A DNA stretch of 64,000 nucleotides, taken from assembly GCA_017557885.1 (NCBI GenBank), contig JAFYXV010000002.1, positions 255,056 to 319,055 on the forward strand, read 5' to 3'. Positions 49,701-57,432 of the stretch are shown here, piece after piece. Origin of the DNA: a bacterium. Lineage in GTDB: Bacteria; Auribacterota; UBA3054. A program made the position numbers and the translations under genes. Position 1 is the first letter of the stretch, and each line of letters starts with the position of its first letter. Below the pieces are notes generated by a model. It saw only the letters and a program-made list of their open reading frames with translations, searched no databases and was not told the DNA's origin.

Positions 49701-52551
49701 TGACAACCATGTCTTTGCAGTTGCAAGCGCAGAGAGCGCCGTTCATGTGCCAGTTGTAGTGGTTGACGAAGTGTTGTTCGCCATGAGCTTCGATGGTCAG
49801 GTCGCGGAGGGTTGCGCCGTTGCGTTCCATACGGACGCCGACGTAGCCTTCGGGAGCCACGATCTTGGTCTTGTCAGGGCCAGCGCCCTGCAGAGTGACA
49901 TTCTCGGCCTTGTAGCAGAGGATGGTCATGCCAGCGCCCCAAGCGTCGATCTGGTTGAAGTTGTCAGCGATGCTGTATTCGCCGGGAGCGAGCTTCACGG
50001 TGTAGCCCGGAGCAATGGCGTCCATAGCTTCGGAAACGCTGCCCATAGGATCGTCTTCGGACTGACCGCTGCCGGTGGCGCCCGGAGCGACGTAGAGGTC
50101 GCCAATGTAGATGTCTTCGGAGCTCAGCTTCACATTGCCGGCGCCTTCATAGGAGCCGATGACGATGAAGTAGTACTTGCCGGCTTCTTTCGCGAACTTG
50201 AAGGTCTCGTCTCTGCCGGTGTCGGTCAGAGGAACGACTTCGGTCAGGTCTTCGAAGGTCGGGGTGGCCGTTTCGGCGGAGAAGACGCCCATCATGGTGT
50301 CGTTGGCGAATTCATCCCAAGTGCCGGCGGTGGTGACCTGCAGGCCCATGTTGTTTTCAGCCTTGAAGGTGTACCAGATGGAGTAGAGCTCATCGGTGCT
50401 TTCGCCGGATTCGACGCGGGCGTATTCGTTGTTGCCGATGACCGTGGTGCCGGGAGTGTACTCTTTGGCGCGGGCCAGATAATCGTTGGCCGGGCCGTCG
50501 CACATATACACGAGCTTGAAGCTGTCGATAGAGACGCTCAGACCGCCGCCCCAGAAGAAGTAACGGAAGGTCTTGAAGATGTCGGAGTCATTTTCCTGAC
50601 CGCCGGCGACATTCAGTTCTTCAGTCACGCCGTTGATGGTGACGTACAGAGTGTTGTGATGTTTGTTGACCGCGGTGGGATCAACAGCGATCTCGAAGTC
50701 GAACCATTCGTCAACAGGGATCTCGAGGGAGGACCAAGTCGCGCCGTCCGGGGAGAACAGATAATGGTCTCCGTCTCTCTTGAACTGGGACTCGTAAAGC
50801 TGAGGATCCCAGAGACCGAACCAAGGATTAGCGGTGGAGCCGCTGTATTTCAACCTGGCGGAATAGACCCACAGACGATAGGGGTTCAAAGAACCGCCAA
50901 GCCAGCCGGTCTCGACCGGATTGTCGAAGGTGTAGTGGGCGCCCCAGAGGCCGCTGCCGGAAGTCAGCGTGACATAGGTGTTCTCGCCGTCTTTGACAAC
51001 GGTGCCGCTGCCGTCGTTGCCGTAGCCGTTGGACCAGCCATAGTGGCCGATGAGGCTTCCTTCATCATAAGAGGAGAAGTCTTCGTCAACGACCGTGACG
51101 TATTCATCGTAGGGGATGACGCAGCCTTTGCCGGCTTTCACCAAGGAGGTAGTCCAGGTGGTGGTATCGACCTGCGGATCCATCACATTGTCGCAATTGA
51201 TGTAGTTGGCGGTGGCGCGGGTCTGTCTTTCAAGGTCGGCTTCGGGCATGAAGCAGTCTTTGACATTGAAAGTCCAAGCCCTTTCGTCGTCGTTGGCCTG
51301 TTCGCCAACGGGATACTTGGTGTTCAGGAAGACGCAGTTCCTGACGTTGCAGACAGTGTCAACATTGCTGTACCAAACGTTGCCGAAGATGGCGCTGTTG
51401 TGGTCAATGTTCTCAGGACGCTGTTCCTGGATGACGTCTTTGTTGCTTCTGAAAGTGCAGCAATCGAAGTTGTAGGTCACGGTCTTGTCGCCGTCAGCGG
51501 CGGCATCCCAAGTGAAGGGCTTGATCTGGCAGGAGGTCAGGAGGCCGTAGGAGATGAACGCGCAGTTCTTGATGTTCATCGTGGTGCCGCAGGTGGTCTG
51601 GATGCAAGCGGGACGAATGAGTCTGCCGCTGTCAACGTTGGTCTCGCCGCCTTCGGCGCCGACGTAAACGTAAACGTCTTCCAGATTGAGGCCGCCAGCG
51701 TCAACGGTGGTCAGAGCAGCAGTGAGGCCGTAGAAAGCGCCGCCCCAGGAGTCGTTGCCTTTGATGTCCATCGGGTGCTGGATCTGGACGCCCTTGAAGG
51801 TGACGTCCTTGGCAAGGATGGCCACGCCCACGTCGTTGGTCTGATCGCAGAGAATGATGGTCTGATCGCTGCCAGCGCCGATGACGGAAACGCCAGCGGT
51901 CTGGAGGAGCAGGAAGGTACCATCAGTCCAACGGACGTTGGAAGCTTCGCCGACTTCGGAAAGCACGTAGGTGCCGGGAGCCATGTAAACGGCGTTGCCG
52001 GCGGCCACATTGGCGAAAGCGGTCTTCACGTCGCAAGGATCTTCGAAGCTGTCGCCGGAGCCGGCGCCATCAGGAGAGCAGTACCAGCTCTTGATGGGGA
52101 CGCTGGTGGATTCCAGCGTGAATTCGCCGCAGGAATCGGCATTCCAGCCGTACACGCCGACGTAATAGTCCTTGTCGCCGTCGAAAGTGCCGGCGTAAGT
52201 CTCATCGACCGTCGTGTCCTGACGGGTGAGGTACGTGAAATCAGCGAAACCGGTGCCGGTGGCGACGACCAGGGCGGTGTCCTGGGCGCTGCCTTCGGTA
52301 GCCTTGACGGTGATCGTCACTTTCTGCTGGAAAGTCGTACCGAGGTTGAATTTGTACCAAACGGAGTTCACCCAGTCGGACTCGATAGAAGCGGCTTCAC
52401 CCTCTTCCAGGGTGGCTTCCACGGTCGTGCCGGTGACCTGCGTTCCGATAGTGTAAGCCTGAGCGTCAGCGAGGTTGTCGTTCGCCGGAGCATCGGCCCA
52501 CACGTAAGACGCCAATGCAAGGATCAGCGCCAGACAAAGGAATTTTTTCAT
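46711..52551 (-). CDS. Giant exported multi-domain beta-helix/beta-propeller protein with PEP-CTERM tail (1946 residues)
   Basis: Paralogue of the 1567-residue protein, with matching domains in the same order. They are signal peptide (KKFLCLALILALASYVWA), PPC-like domains starting near residues 22, 684 and 1115, beta-helices near 154, 817 and 1249, and a LamG-like domain near 487. From about residue 1549 an extra 375 residues occur, with repeats such as LYLANDPSPNATVLKINVET, LYVCDEKANLCKVDLATKE and TVYAVVRIGGENGQVMAFNPDG. These look like a PQQ-type beta-propeller. The tail VPEPAIIGLLALVALFLRRK is a PEP-CTERM signal. The codon choice looks stronger than in the paralogue, hinting at high expression. 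A GAGGAAATC site precedes the ATG. Confidence 0.94.
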   Translation of the reverse strand: MKKFLCLALILALASYVWADAPANDNLADAQAYTIGTQVTGTTVEATLEEGEAASIESDWVNSVWYKFNLGTTFQQKVTITVKATEGSAQDTALVVATGTGFADFTYLTRQDTTVDETYAGTFDGDKDYYVGVYGWNADSCGEFTLESTSVPIKSWYCSPDGAGSGDSFEDPCDVKTAFANVAAGNAVYMAPGTYVLSEVGEASNVRWTDGTFLLLQTAGVSVIGAGSDQTIILCDQTNDVGVAILAKDVTFKGVQIQHPMDIKGNDSWGGAFYGLTAALTTVDAGGLNLEDVYVYVGAEGGETNVDSGRLIRPACIQTTCGTTMNIKNCAFISYGLLTSCQIKPFTWDAAADGDKTVTYNFDCCTFRSNKDVIQEQRPENIDHNSAIFGNVWYSNVDTVCNVRNCVFLNTKYPVGEQANDDERAWTFNVKDCFMPEADLERQTRATANYINCDNVMDPQVDTTTWTTSLVKAGKGCVIPYDEYVTVVDEDFSSYDEGSLIGHYGWSNGYGNDGSGTVVKDGENTYVTLTSGSGLWGAHYTFDNPVETGWLGGSLNPYRLWVYSARLKYSGSTANPWFGLWDPQLYESQFKRDGDHYLFSPDGATWSSLEIPVDEWFDFEIAVDPTAVNKHHNTLYVTINGVTEELNVAGGQENDSDIFKTFRYFFWGGGLSVSIDSFKLVYMCDGPANDYLARAKEYTPGTTVIGNNEYARVESGESTDELYSIWYTFKAENNMGLQVTTAGTWDEFANDTMMGVFSAETATPTFEDLTEVVPLTDTGRDETFKFAKEAGKYYFIVIGSYEGAGNVKLSSEDIYIGDLYVAPGATGSGQSEDDPMGSVSEAMDAIAPGYTVKLAPGEYSIADNFNQIDAWGAGMTILCYKAENVTLQGAGPDKTKIVAPEGYVGVRMERNGATLRDLTIEAHGEQHFVNHYNWHMNGALCACNCKDMVVSNVAIVSEAGTDGGALRPFPTYSVTDFTVTRVAVDAPNCGCPVFFDKVKDVTVSYLTVNAKNVANNPAIYCGNWPWGANEGLTFNNVLLANAYMPFTVEIDEEVFIYNSIYYNCPNDSNFNEDADVVEEGCVSYEEGDHDPGFETLEGFVLTSTSSTYKNVGWRTVAGPENDNLADAIDVGEGATVGDNTLATVEEGENEAHKASVWYTFTPSEDGTFRISDEGSHAISGYDAMLSIYTVNGEEVSFATLEAVVETQDTGTDETYDLKATAGTTYYICWDGYEGSQGEFTMTITKLHDGPWYVAPGATGTGYSEDDPTGDLIFAMENVVPGQTVNLAAGEYSIAEFYNQTDIWGAGMTALCFKATDVTLKGAGPDKTVFTVPAGYVGIRMERDGASVQDLTVKAYRPESMPYHYNWHMQGAICACNCAGMSIKNVAIYSEQKTDEIRPFAVYSVTDFTVDKLGVEAPYCASPCFFDKVKDVTVNNLTVSGANEDQNPAVYCGNWPWGVNEGLTFNNVLLCNTYYPFTVEIDEEVFINDSVYYNVSEESNFNEDADVTETNCQYFEAGENDPELQEVEGYILTAVNPFYKNIGWHTYISETAVATLGYDLQGTGAIAVDGNDGCEEVWKSEYFKDMYICGSAVEYEGFLYLANDPSPNATVLKINVETGDVEEFYTEPSWDNGAPTITDAGYLYVCDEKANLCKVDLATKETVWITQLVSTGDRLTSSAIKFNGGKAYVKVAGKGLFAVTSGGNVAWCYEDSDCKDGWGGNGVSFSPDGSQVYYKDEGYVIAVNTADGTLAWEAETDEDDNMTCREPIVGADGTVYAVVRIGGENGQVMAFNPDGSKKWTAELSEATGDDGGLALNLGGDIIYASYSEGVTALKTEDGSAIWDAKIGHVRNCVVPINEGGLYAVTEGDDGSFLVFLTDGTDGAQADVVWSYEISDASGTSNHMRPVVLENGDVFCGTPNTVACVRPVVPEPAIIGLLALVALFLRRK

Positions 52552-52582
52552 GATTTCCTCTTATCTTTTGGTTAAAGGAGTT

Positions 52583-52664
52583 GGGATCATTCTGGGAACG
52601 ATCCCGTTAATTAAAAATTTGGTTGCGGTTTCGATAGGACATCCCGCCGATTTATAAATTCGGC
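52583..52664 (-). promoter_or_regulatory. Structured 5' leader of the 1946-residue gene
   Basis: Between the promoter and the ATG lie about 125 nt with two hairpins: 52646-52664 (8-bp stem, AT-rich middle) and 52583-52605 (10-bp stem with one G-U, 3-nt loop). They are well spaced from the ribosome site. I do not recognise a known riboswitch; stabilisation of a highly expressed mRNA is one explanation. Confidence 0.6.
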
Positions 52665-52682
52665 TAGAGGTCCATCGTGTTC

Positions 52683-52711
52683 ATTTTACCAAAATCAAGG
52701 GACTAAAACAA
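52683..52711 (-). promoter_or_regulatory. Promoter of the 1946-residue gene
   Basis: On the minus strand TTGTTT (52711-52706), a 17-nt spacer and TAAAAT (52688-52683) preceded by TGG. The start site is about 52676, giving a leader of about 125 nt. Confidence 0.7.
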
Positions 52712-52896
52712 TGCGTTAGTCCGGGAGAGGCCTTTCTAAATTTTAAACTACTTTAAATTAACAATTTAACCGCAAAAAGAGGCCCCTACCAAGTTGTGGA
52801 TAACTTTTCGCATACCCCCTTGACAAGCATTAATTCAAAAAACACCTGGCCGCGGCTCAATTTTATCCCGCGCTTTGCCTCCGCCGCGAATGCTGT
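52712..52896. other. Non-coding AT-rich interval
   Basis: No gene in about 185 nt. It contains one perfect DnaA-box-like 9-mer, TGTGGATAA at 52795-52803, and a TTGACA at 52820-52825 without a matching -10. Nothing else supports a replication origin. Confidence 0.5.
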
Positions 52897-52936
52897 AAAA
52901 AAGAAAAGAGGCCGCGAAATATCCGCGGCCTCCCTT
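52897..52936 (-). terminator. Terminator of the Gly-rich exported protein gene
   Basis: A 9-bp stem (52908-52916 with 52924-52932) is followed on the minus strand by a T-rich run (TTTTCTTTTTT, 52907-52897). Confidence 0.9.
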
Positions 52937-52956
52937 TTATCCCGCCTTTGGTCAGG

Positions 52957-53874
52957 CTAATTGAACCTGGCCGATCTCGCGGGATCTCTCGGATCGTTTC
53001 TGTAAGCGGGATAGAAATCCATCAAAGCCGTGTCTTGCTTTTTGGAGGGACGGGGCTCGAGGAAGGAGCAGGGCGTCACCACCGCCAGGTTCCAGGTCTC
53101 CTCGATCGTCGTGGCGAGCGTTCCGGCCATTCCGGAAAAGAGGGCGCCCGCTCCGGGAGTAAGGGAAGAGTGCAGGCAGGCCGCGGGCACGCTGCCGGCG
53201 ACGGCGCCGCCGGCCGTCAGAAAGCTGCCGCCTATGCAGCCTACGCAGCCGCCCGCCAGCATACTCTGGAATATCCCGCCCAGGGCGCCGACCGTCACGC
53301 TGCCAATTCCGCACATGGGATACCAGACGGAAGCGCCAAGAATACCTAGCCCCGCCAGCGGCGGAGTAAGCCAGCCGCCCAAAGATTTCCCGAGGTTGTC
53401 GCCGACGAAGCGGCCGCAAGTGGAATAAGCTTCCGGCATATCCTCAAAAACAAATTCGCCGGCGGTCACAAAACTTTCCTTCACCGTGTTCCCCGCACCC
53501 CAGAGGTTTTCCCTGGCTTTGGTGGGGAAATAAACGAGCGCGTAATTGGTGACGGTGTTGTTTGCGAAACGGCAGGAGCTAGGGACCATGCTGAAACAGT
53601 TGGAATACCATTCCGAACTCACGTACCTTTTGAGATAGTTGGTGCAGGCCTCGGACATCCCGCCGCGAAGGGGCTGGACGCCGCCCACGAAGCCCGGGGC
53701 GAAGACGACGTCGTAAGTGTTGGACTCAGAATCCCAGACATAGCCGTACATCACGTAGTCGAAATGCTGGCCCGGGGAGAGAAACAACCCCTTGTCGCTT
53801 TTGGGAGCGTGAGCGGCGAAAGAAGAAAGAGAAGAGAAAAAGGAAAGGGCGAAAAGCAAAAAGAGTTTTTTCAT
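52957..53874 (-). CDS. Exported Gly/Cys-containing protein of unknown function
   Basis: A 305-residue protein with signal peptide KKLFLLFALSFFSSLSSFAA. The N-terminal half is mixed. Residues 165-255 are Gly/Ala/Val-rich with small residues and scattered Cys (GIGSVTVGALGGIFQSM, GGCVGCIGGSFLTAGGAVAG), like glycine-zipper membrane segments. These could form small membrane-spanning hairpins. It does not match a family I know. The gene has its own terminator, and the upstream 68 nt to the 66-residue gene could hold a promoter, so it may be single or form a pair. Confidence 0.78.
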   Translation of the reverse strand: MKKLFLLFALSFFSSLSSFAAHAPKSDKGLFLSPGQHFDYVMYGYVWDSESNTYDVVFAPGFVGGVQPLRGGMSEACTNYLKRYVSSEWYSNCFSMVPSSCRFANNTVTNYALVYFPTKARENLWGAGNTVKESFVTAGEFVFEDMPEAYSTCGRFVGDNLGKSLGGWLTPPLAGLGILGASVWYPMCGIGSVTVGALGGIFQSMLAGGCVGCIGGSFLTAGGAVAGSVPAACLHSSLTPGAGALFSGMAGTLATTIEETWNLAVVTPCSFLEPRPSKKQDTALMDFYPAYRNDPRDPARSARFN

Positions 53875-53942
53875 GAATACCTCCTTTTAAATGTTTTTGG
53901 TTTTCCCGGATCTATACGCCTATATATATAGTGGGAAAAATA

Positions 53943-54143
53943 TCAGCGGGACTTGGATTCCACATAGTGCAGGGCGAAGGCTCCGGAGACCTGGTTGTCC
54001 GCGCTGAACTTCGTGTACCTGATTCCGCAGTGCGGATCGGGGCTGACGTTTGCGAGCGCTTTGAACACGTTGAAGGTGAAGACGGAAAGCGCGATGAACG
54101 CTATAACAGCGGCTGCTAAAACGATCATTTGACTTTTTTTCAT
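53943..54143 (-). CDS. Small single-pass membrane protein
   Basis: A 66-residue protein, MKKSQMIVLAAAVIAFIALS and so on, with one hydrophobic helix (residues 6-29) and a short polar C-terminal half holding a single Cys. A strong AAGGAGG site lies 6 nt before the ATG and a TGATATAAT -10 lies 48 nt upstream, so it is likely real despite its size. The helix plus short tail resembles many small envelope proteins, but no function can be read. Confidence 0.7.
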   Translation of the reverse strand: MKKSQMIVLAAAVIAFIALSVFTFNVFKALANVSPDPHCGIRYTKFSADNQVSGAFALHYVESKSR

Positions 54144-54190
54144 AACATCCTCCTTGATGGGTTTGAGACGTTTTCATTTTGTTCACTTCC

Positions 54191-54199
54191 ATTATATCA
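54191..54199 (-). promoter_or_regulatory. Extended -10 for the small membrane protein gene
   Basis: TGATATAAT on the minus strand at 54199-54191, 48 nt before the ATG at 54143. No -35 at the usual distance; TTGACT at 54226-54221 is too far (24 nt). Confidence 0.5.
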
Positions 54200-54296
54200 T
54201 AAACTAGTAAACAATTTACAAGTCAACTGTTTCGTAGGAAACTTTTGTGAGGCGCTTTTATAGGTAAATCGCAAATCAACAATTATTTACGCCATG

Positions 54297-55490
54297 TCAG
54301 AGTGAGGCGTAAGCTTTGAGCAAAGCCGCTTCTCCCTGGCCTTCCCAGGTCAATTCCCCTATTCTCTCCCGGGCTTCCCCTGCGATTTTTTCTCTCCGAT
54401 CTTTGTCAGCGGCCAGCTTTATTATTCCCTCCGCAAGAGCCTCGGGCGTGCTGGGAGAAACGTAAAAAGCCGCGTCCTTGCAAGTGGCGCGGTGTTCCCT
54501 GAGATCGAACATAACTTGCGGCAGCCCCGCGGCCATGTAGTCGAAAGTCTTCAGCATGGTGGAGGCGTCGTTCATGGGCGTCAGGGGATCCGGGGTGACG
54601 CCCAGGTCGCTTAAAATTAGGCGCTGCTGAAACTCTTCCTTCTTTAAAAAACCCGTGAACTCCGTTTCGTTTTCCACCCCCAGGGTTTTCGCGAGGGCTT
54701 TCAGATTCTCAAACTCCGGCCCGTCCCCCATCAGGGTGAGTTGGAAATTCAGCTTTTTTTCTTTTAAGATCGCCGCGGCTTTCAAAAGGATGTCAACACC
54801 GTCCTGGCGCGCCATGACGCCCACGTAGGCCAGCTTCAAAACCTCCGCAGAGCCGCCGCCTGCTTTACGCCCGCCGAATATGAGGTCGCTCTTTTTGGGA
54901 CCGGAGCGCACCACGAAACTTTTCCCGGCGGCGAGGCCGTCCCTTTCCAGGGCGATCGCTTCATAGGTGGCGTTGGTGGAAAGAACGAGGTCCGCTTTCC
55001 GGACGGCCTTCCTTTCAAGATACAGCATCAGGCGGTAGAGAAGCCTGAACGGGAAAGCAAGTTTTTCCGGCGCGTCGATGTTCTTTTTGGCCAATATTAG
55101 TTCCGGGCACAGGTCGTGGTGGTCGTAAACATATTTCACTCCCCGCTTCTTAAAGAAAGACGCCAGAAGCCAGATGAGGTCGGGAGGGTTGCAGGCGTGA
55201 ATAATCTGGAAAGGTGCCAATTTATAGATCTTTTTCATAAGGCAGAACTCTTTGCAGAGCGCCTCAAGATATTCCAGGGGATAGCCTATCCAGCTTCTGG
55301 CCTGGTAGAGCTTGTGCCTCACTATCACGATCCCGTCTTTTTTGAAAACGCCCGGCGCCGCCTTGTCGTCGGAAGGCGAGATCACCGTCACCCGGAAGCC
55401 CTTCCTTCTGAGGGAAGAGGCTATGAGCCAGGCGCGATAGTCCCTGGGGACCGGAAGGTTTTCCACGATAATGAGAACGTGGGAAGGCAT
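54297..55490 (-). CDS. Family 4 glycosyltransferase
   Basis: This 397-residue protein has the two Rossmann-like halves of GT-B enzymes. The first half reads HVLIIVENLPVPRDYRAWLIASSLRRKG and contains LICRYFQIIHACNPPDLIWL-like segments (IIHACNPPDLIWLLASF). The second half has LKLAYVGVMARQDGVDILLKA and the donor-binding GLPQVMFDLREHRA, with the E-x7-E-like region replaced by MNDASTMLKTFDYMAAGLPQ. It transfers a sugar from a nucleotide donor to a growing glycan. It is the last gene of the minus-strand run starting at purA, starting 4 nt after the heparinase-like gene ends. Confidence 0.9.
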   Translation of the reverse strand: MPSHVLIIVENLPVPRDYRAWLIASSLRRKGFRVTVISPSDDKAAPGVFKKDGIVIVRHKLYQARSWIGYPLEYLEALCKEFCLMKKIYKLAPFQIIHACNPPDLIWLLASFFKKRGVKYVYDHHDLCPELILAKKNIDAPEKLAFPFRLLYRLMLYLERKAVRKADLVLSTNATYEAIALERDGLAAGKSFVVRSGPKKSDLIFGGRKAGGGSAEVLKLAYVGVMARQDGVDILLKAAAILKEKKLNFQLTLMGDGPEFENLKALAKTLGVENETEFTGFLKKEEFQQRLILSDLGVTPDPLTPMNDASTMLKTFDYMAAGLPQVMFDLREHRATCKDAAFYVSPSTPEALAEGIIKLAADKDRREKIAGEARERIGELTWEGQGEAALLKAYASL

Positions 55491-55494
55491 TTTC

Positions 55495-57432
55495 TCAAAG
55501 CGGGGTTATTTTGAAAAGGCTTATCAGCTCATCCTGGCCGATACAGTTGGAATCCGTGACAATGACCTGGCAGGGAGACCATTTTCCGAGATGCGAGGCG
55601 GCGAATCCCAAAGGCTTCTTCTCGTCGCCGGCCGTCAGCCTGGCGCTCATGACGTCCATGAAGGAAAGCTCAAGCTTAAAATCCGGACCTTTTATCAGGA
55701 AAGTCTTGTTGCCGGTCTGGGACGCTTCGCACAAGGGCGAAACATGGAAATACTGCTTGACATGCACGTTGTCGCAGCCCAAGAGCACGTCCTTCATCTG
55801 CATTACGCCTTTCTTTGCGTCCAATTCCAGCATTCTCCTGTGAGTCAGCATGAAGCGTTTCTTGTAGCCGTAGTGCCTGGCGGAAAAGGAGAAGCCCTCT
55901 TCCGTCATTGTAGAGTCCTCGATCTCCGTGCGGTAATTCTCCCGCCACATGAAAGGCCCCAGGCTCATGCTCTGGCTCTGAGCGTTAGCCTCCAGGGCGT
56001 TGTGGGCCGCCGTGGAGCGGAAGTATTCCCGCCATTTCCTGTTCTGATGGTAGGCTCCGGTGCCGCTGTCGATGAAGACCGGCGTTCCGTTCACGCTCAT
56101 GAGGAAGGAAAGGGTGTCCGCGTGCCCGTGGGCCGCCAGTTTCCCAAATCCCAAAGGCCCGGTCTTGAAGAAAAGATCGACTTGCAGTCCTTCCTCCGTT
56201 CTGCCTTTCCAAAAGAGTCCGCACTCCTTGGAAAGGTCGAGGAGAGCCGCCGCGGGAGCGGGTTCGCTCCGGGCGCCGGTGTACCACTGAAAATCATCCT
56301 GAAGGACCGCCTCCTCCCTGGGGCTGGGATCGGCCAGGGTGCAGGCCAGTTTCACGACCTCGCCGTAATAATCTTCGGACCTTGACAGAATGCCGGAGGC
56401 TGTCGCTTCGTCGCTGTCTCCGTAATCGCCGCAAAGAGGCATCAGCGTCCGGGCGCGGTTCAGGACATCCGCCGCTTTTCCCAGAAGGCCGGAGACTTTT
56501 GGCAAAAGCTCCCGGGATTGGGAAGCCGCGGCGCAGAGCAATTCCAGACTGAAGGCGTGATAGGAGATTGCCTGCTCAAGGTTGACTCCCGATTCGGAGA
56601 ACTGAAGGGCCGCCTCCTCCGCCAGTTCTTTCGCAAGGTCGTCCTTCTCTTCTTCAAAAAGCAGCGGCCAGGTCTCCCTGGCGCAAAGGAGGGCCGCCAA
56701 TTCCGCCAGGGCGTGGTTGTTGGCGCTGGAATAGCGGGAGCGGTTGAATTTCACGTAAGCGTAATGCTGCTTTACGGCGGTGAAAAAATACAGGGCGAAG
56801 CGTTCGTTAAGACACTTCGGAGGAGCCTGGGCTAAGAAGCGGTAAACGAAAGTCCAGACCAAAAGCCGCATGGCGGCTTCCATGGAGGTAGTCCAGGGAA
56901 GGCCGTAGGGATAATGGCATTCCTTCTGCCAATCGTTCAGCTCCGTCACTATCTCCTCGGCGAATTCCTCCCTGCCGCTGGCAGCGTAAGCCTGGGCCAG
57001 AGTGACAAGGTGGTAATGGCGGTTCAGGAACCAAACGCGCATCACGGAGGCTTCGCTCTTCAGGTCGCGGTAGTTTATCTCCAGAAAATCCTTCCTGGGC
57101 GTCTCCGCTCCGTTCAAAGGATCCTTCAGCCAGCTGATCGGACCTTCCAGCTTCACGCTTTCGCCGAAAAGATCGAACTCATGGCGCAGGATCTTTTCTG
57201 CTTTTTCCACGAGCTTCTTCTCCCCCGCCGGCGCGACTTTGAATTCGTTCCGGATCCGGAAGCCCAGGGGCGAGAGCTCCTCTGAGAGCTGCTTTTTCGC
57301 CAGCTCCAGGGAGACGGCGGGCATTTTTCTAAGATCCGGCTGATTGACGGCGCAGTCGATCCTCCAGGCGATCTCCCCGAGAGACATTTTGGAAAGCCTG
57401 TAAATATACCAGCAAAGTTTTTTCTTATCCAT
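55495..57432 (-). CDS. Heparinase II/III-like polysaccharide lyase family protein
   Basis: A 645-residue protein with an alpha/alpha-toroid N-terminal half and a beta-sandwich C-terminal half. Family signs are YIYRLSKMSLGEIAWRIDC at the start, RYSSANNHALAELAALLCA (residues 235-253) and HGHADTLSFLMSVNGTPVFIDSGTGAYHQN (a Heparinase II/III hallmark at about residues 437-466). No signal peptide is evident. Such genes often sit in capsule or exopolysaccharide clusters, where they cut or remodel uronate-containing polymers; that fits the adjoining glycosyltransferase and PaaK-like genes. It overlaps the PaaK-like gene by 8 nt. Confidence 0.9.
   Translation of the reverse strand: MDKKKLCWYIYRLSKMSLGEIAWRIDCAVNQPDLRKMPAVSLELAKKQLSEELSPLGFRIRNEFKVAPAGEKKLVEKAEKILRHEFDLFGESVKLEGPISWLKDPLNGAETPRKDFLEINYRDLKSEASVMRVWFLNRHYHLVTLAQAYAASGREEFAEEIVTELNDWQKECHYPYGLPWTTSMEAAMRLLVWTFVYRFLAQAPPKCLNERFALYFFTAVKQHYAYVKFNRSRYSSANNHALAELAALLCARETWPLLFEEEKDDLAKELAEEAALQFSESGVNLEQAISYHAFSLELLCAAASQSRELLPKVSGLLGKAADVLNRARTLMPLCGDYGDSDEATASGILSRSEDYYGEVVKLACTLADPSPREEAVLQDDFQWYTGARSEPAPAAALLDLSKECGLFWKGRTEEGLQVDLFFKTGPLGFGKLAAHGHADTLSFLMSVNGTPVFIDSGTGAYHQNRKWREYFRSTAAHNALEANAQSQSMSLGPFMWRENYRTEIEDSTMTEEGFSFSARHYGYKKRFMLTHRRMLELDAKKGVMQMKDVLLGCDNVHVKQYFHVSPLCEASQTGNKTFLIKGPDFKLELSFMDVMSARLTAGDEKKPLGFAASHLGKWSPCQVIVTDSNCIGQDELISLFKITPL

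Noticed and set aside
47920-52575. 1551-codon open frame on the strand opposite the giant 1946-residue gene
   Set aside because: It mirrors a GC3-biased gene whose minus-strand product has a signal peptide, domains and sorting tail; the opposite reading is without recognisable domains.
52795-52803. Single DnaA-box-like 9-mer (possible origin)
   Set aside because: Only one box, no cluster, no dnaA or dnaN, and no strand switch typical of an origin.
53920-54192. 90-codon minus-strand frame overlapping the 66-residue gene
   Set aside because: The 66-residue frame has a strong ribosome site and a membrane helix; the other does not.
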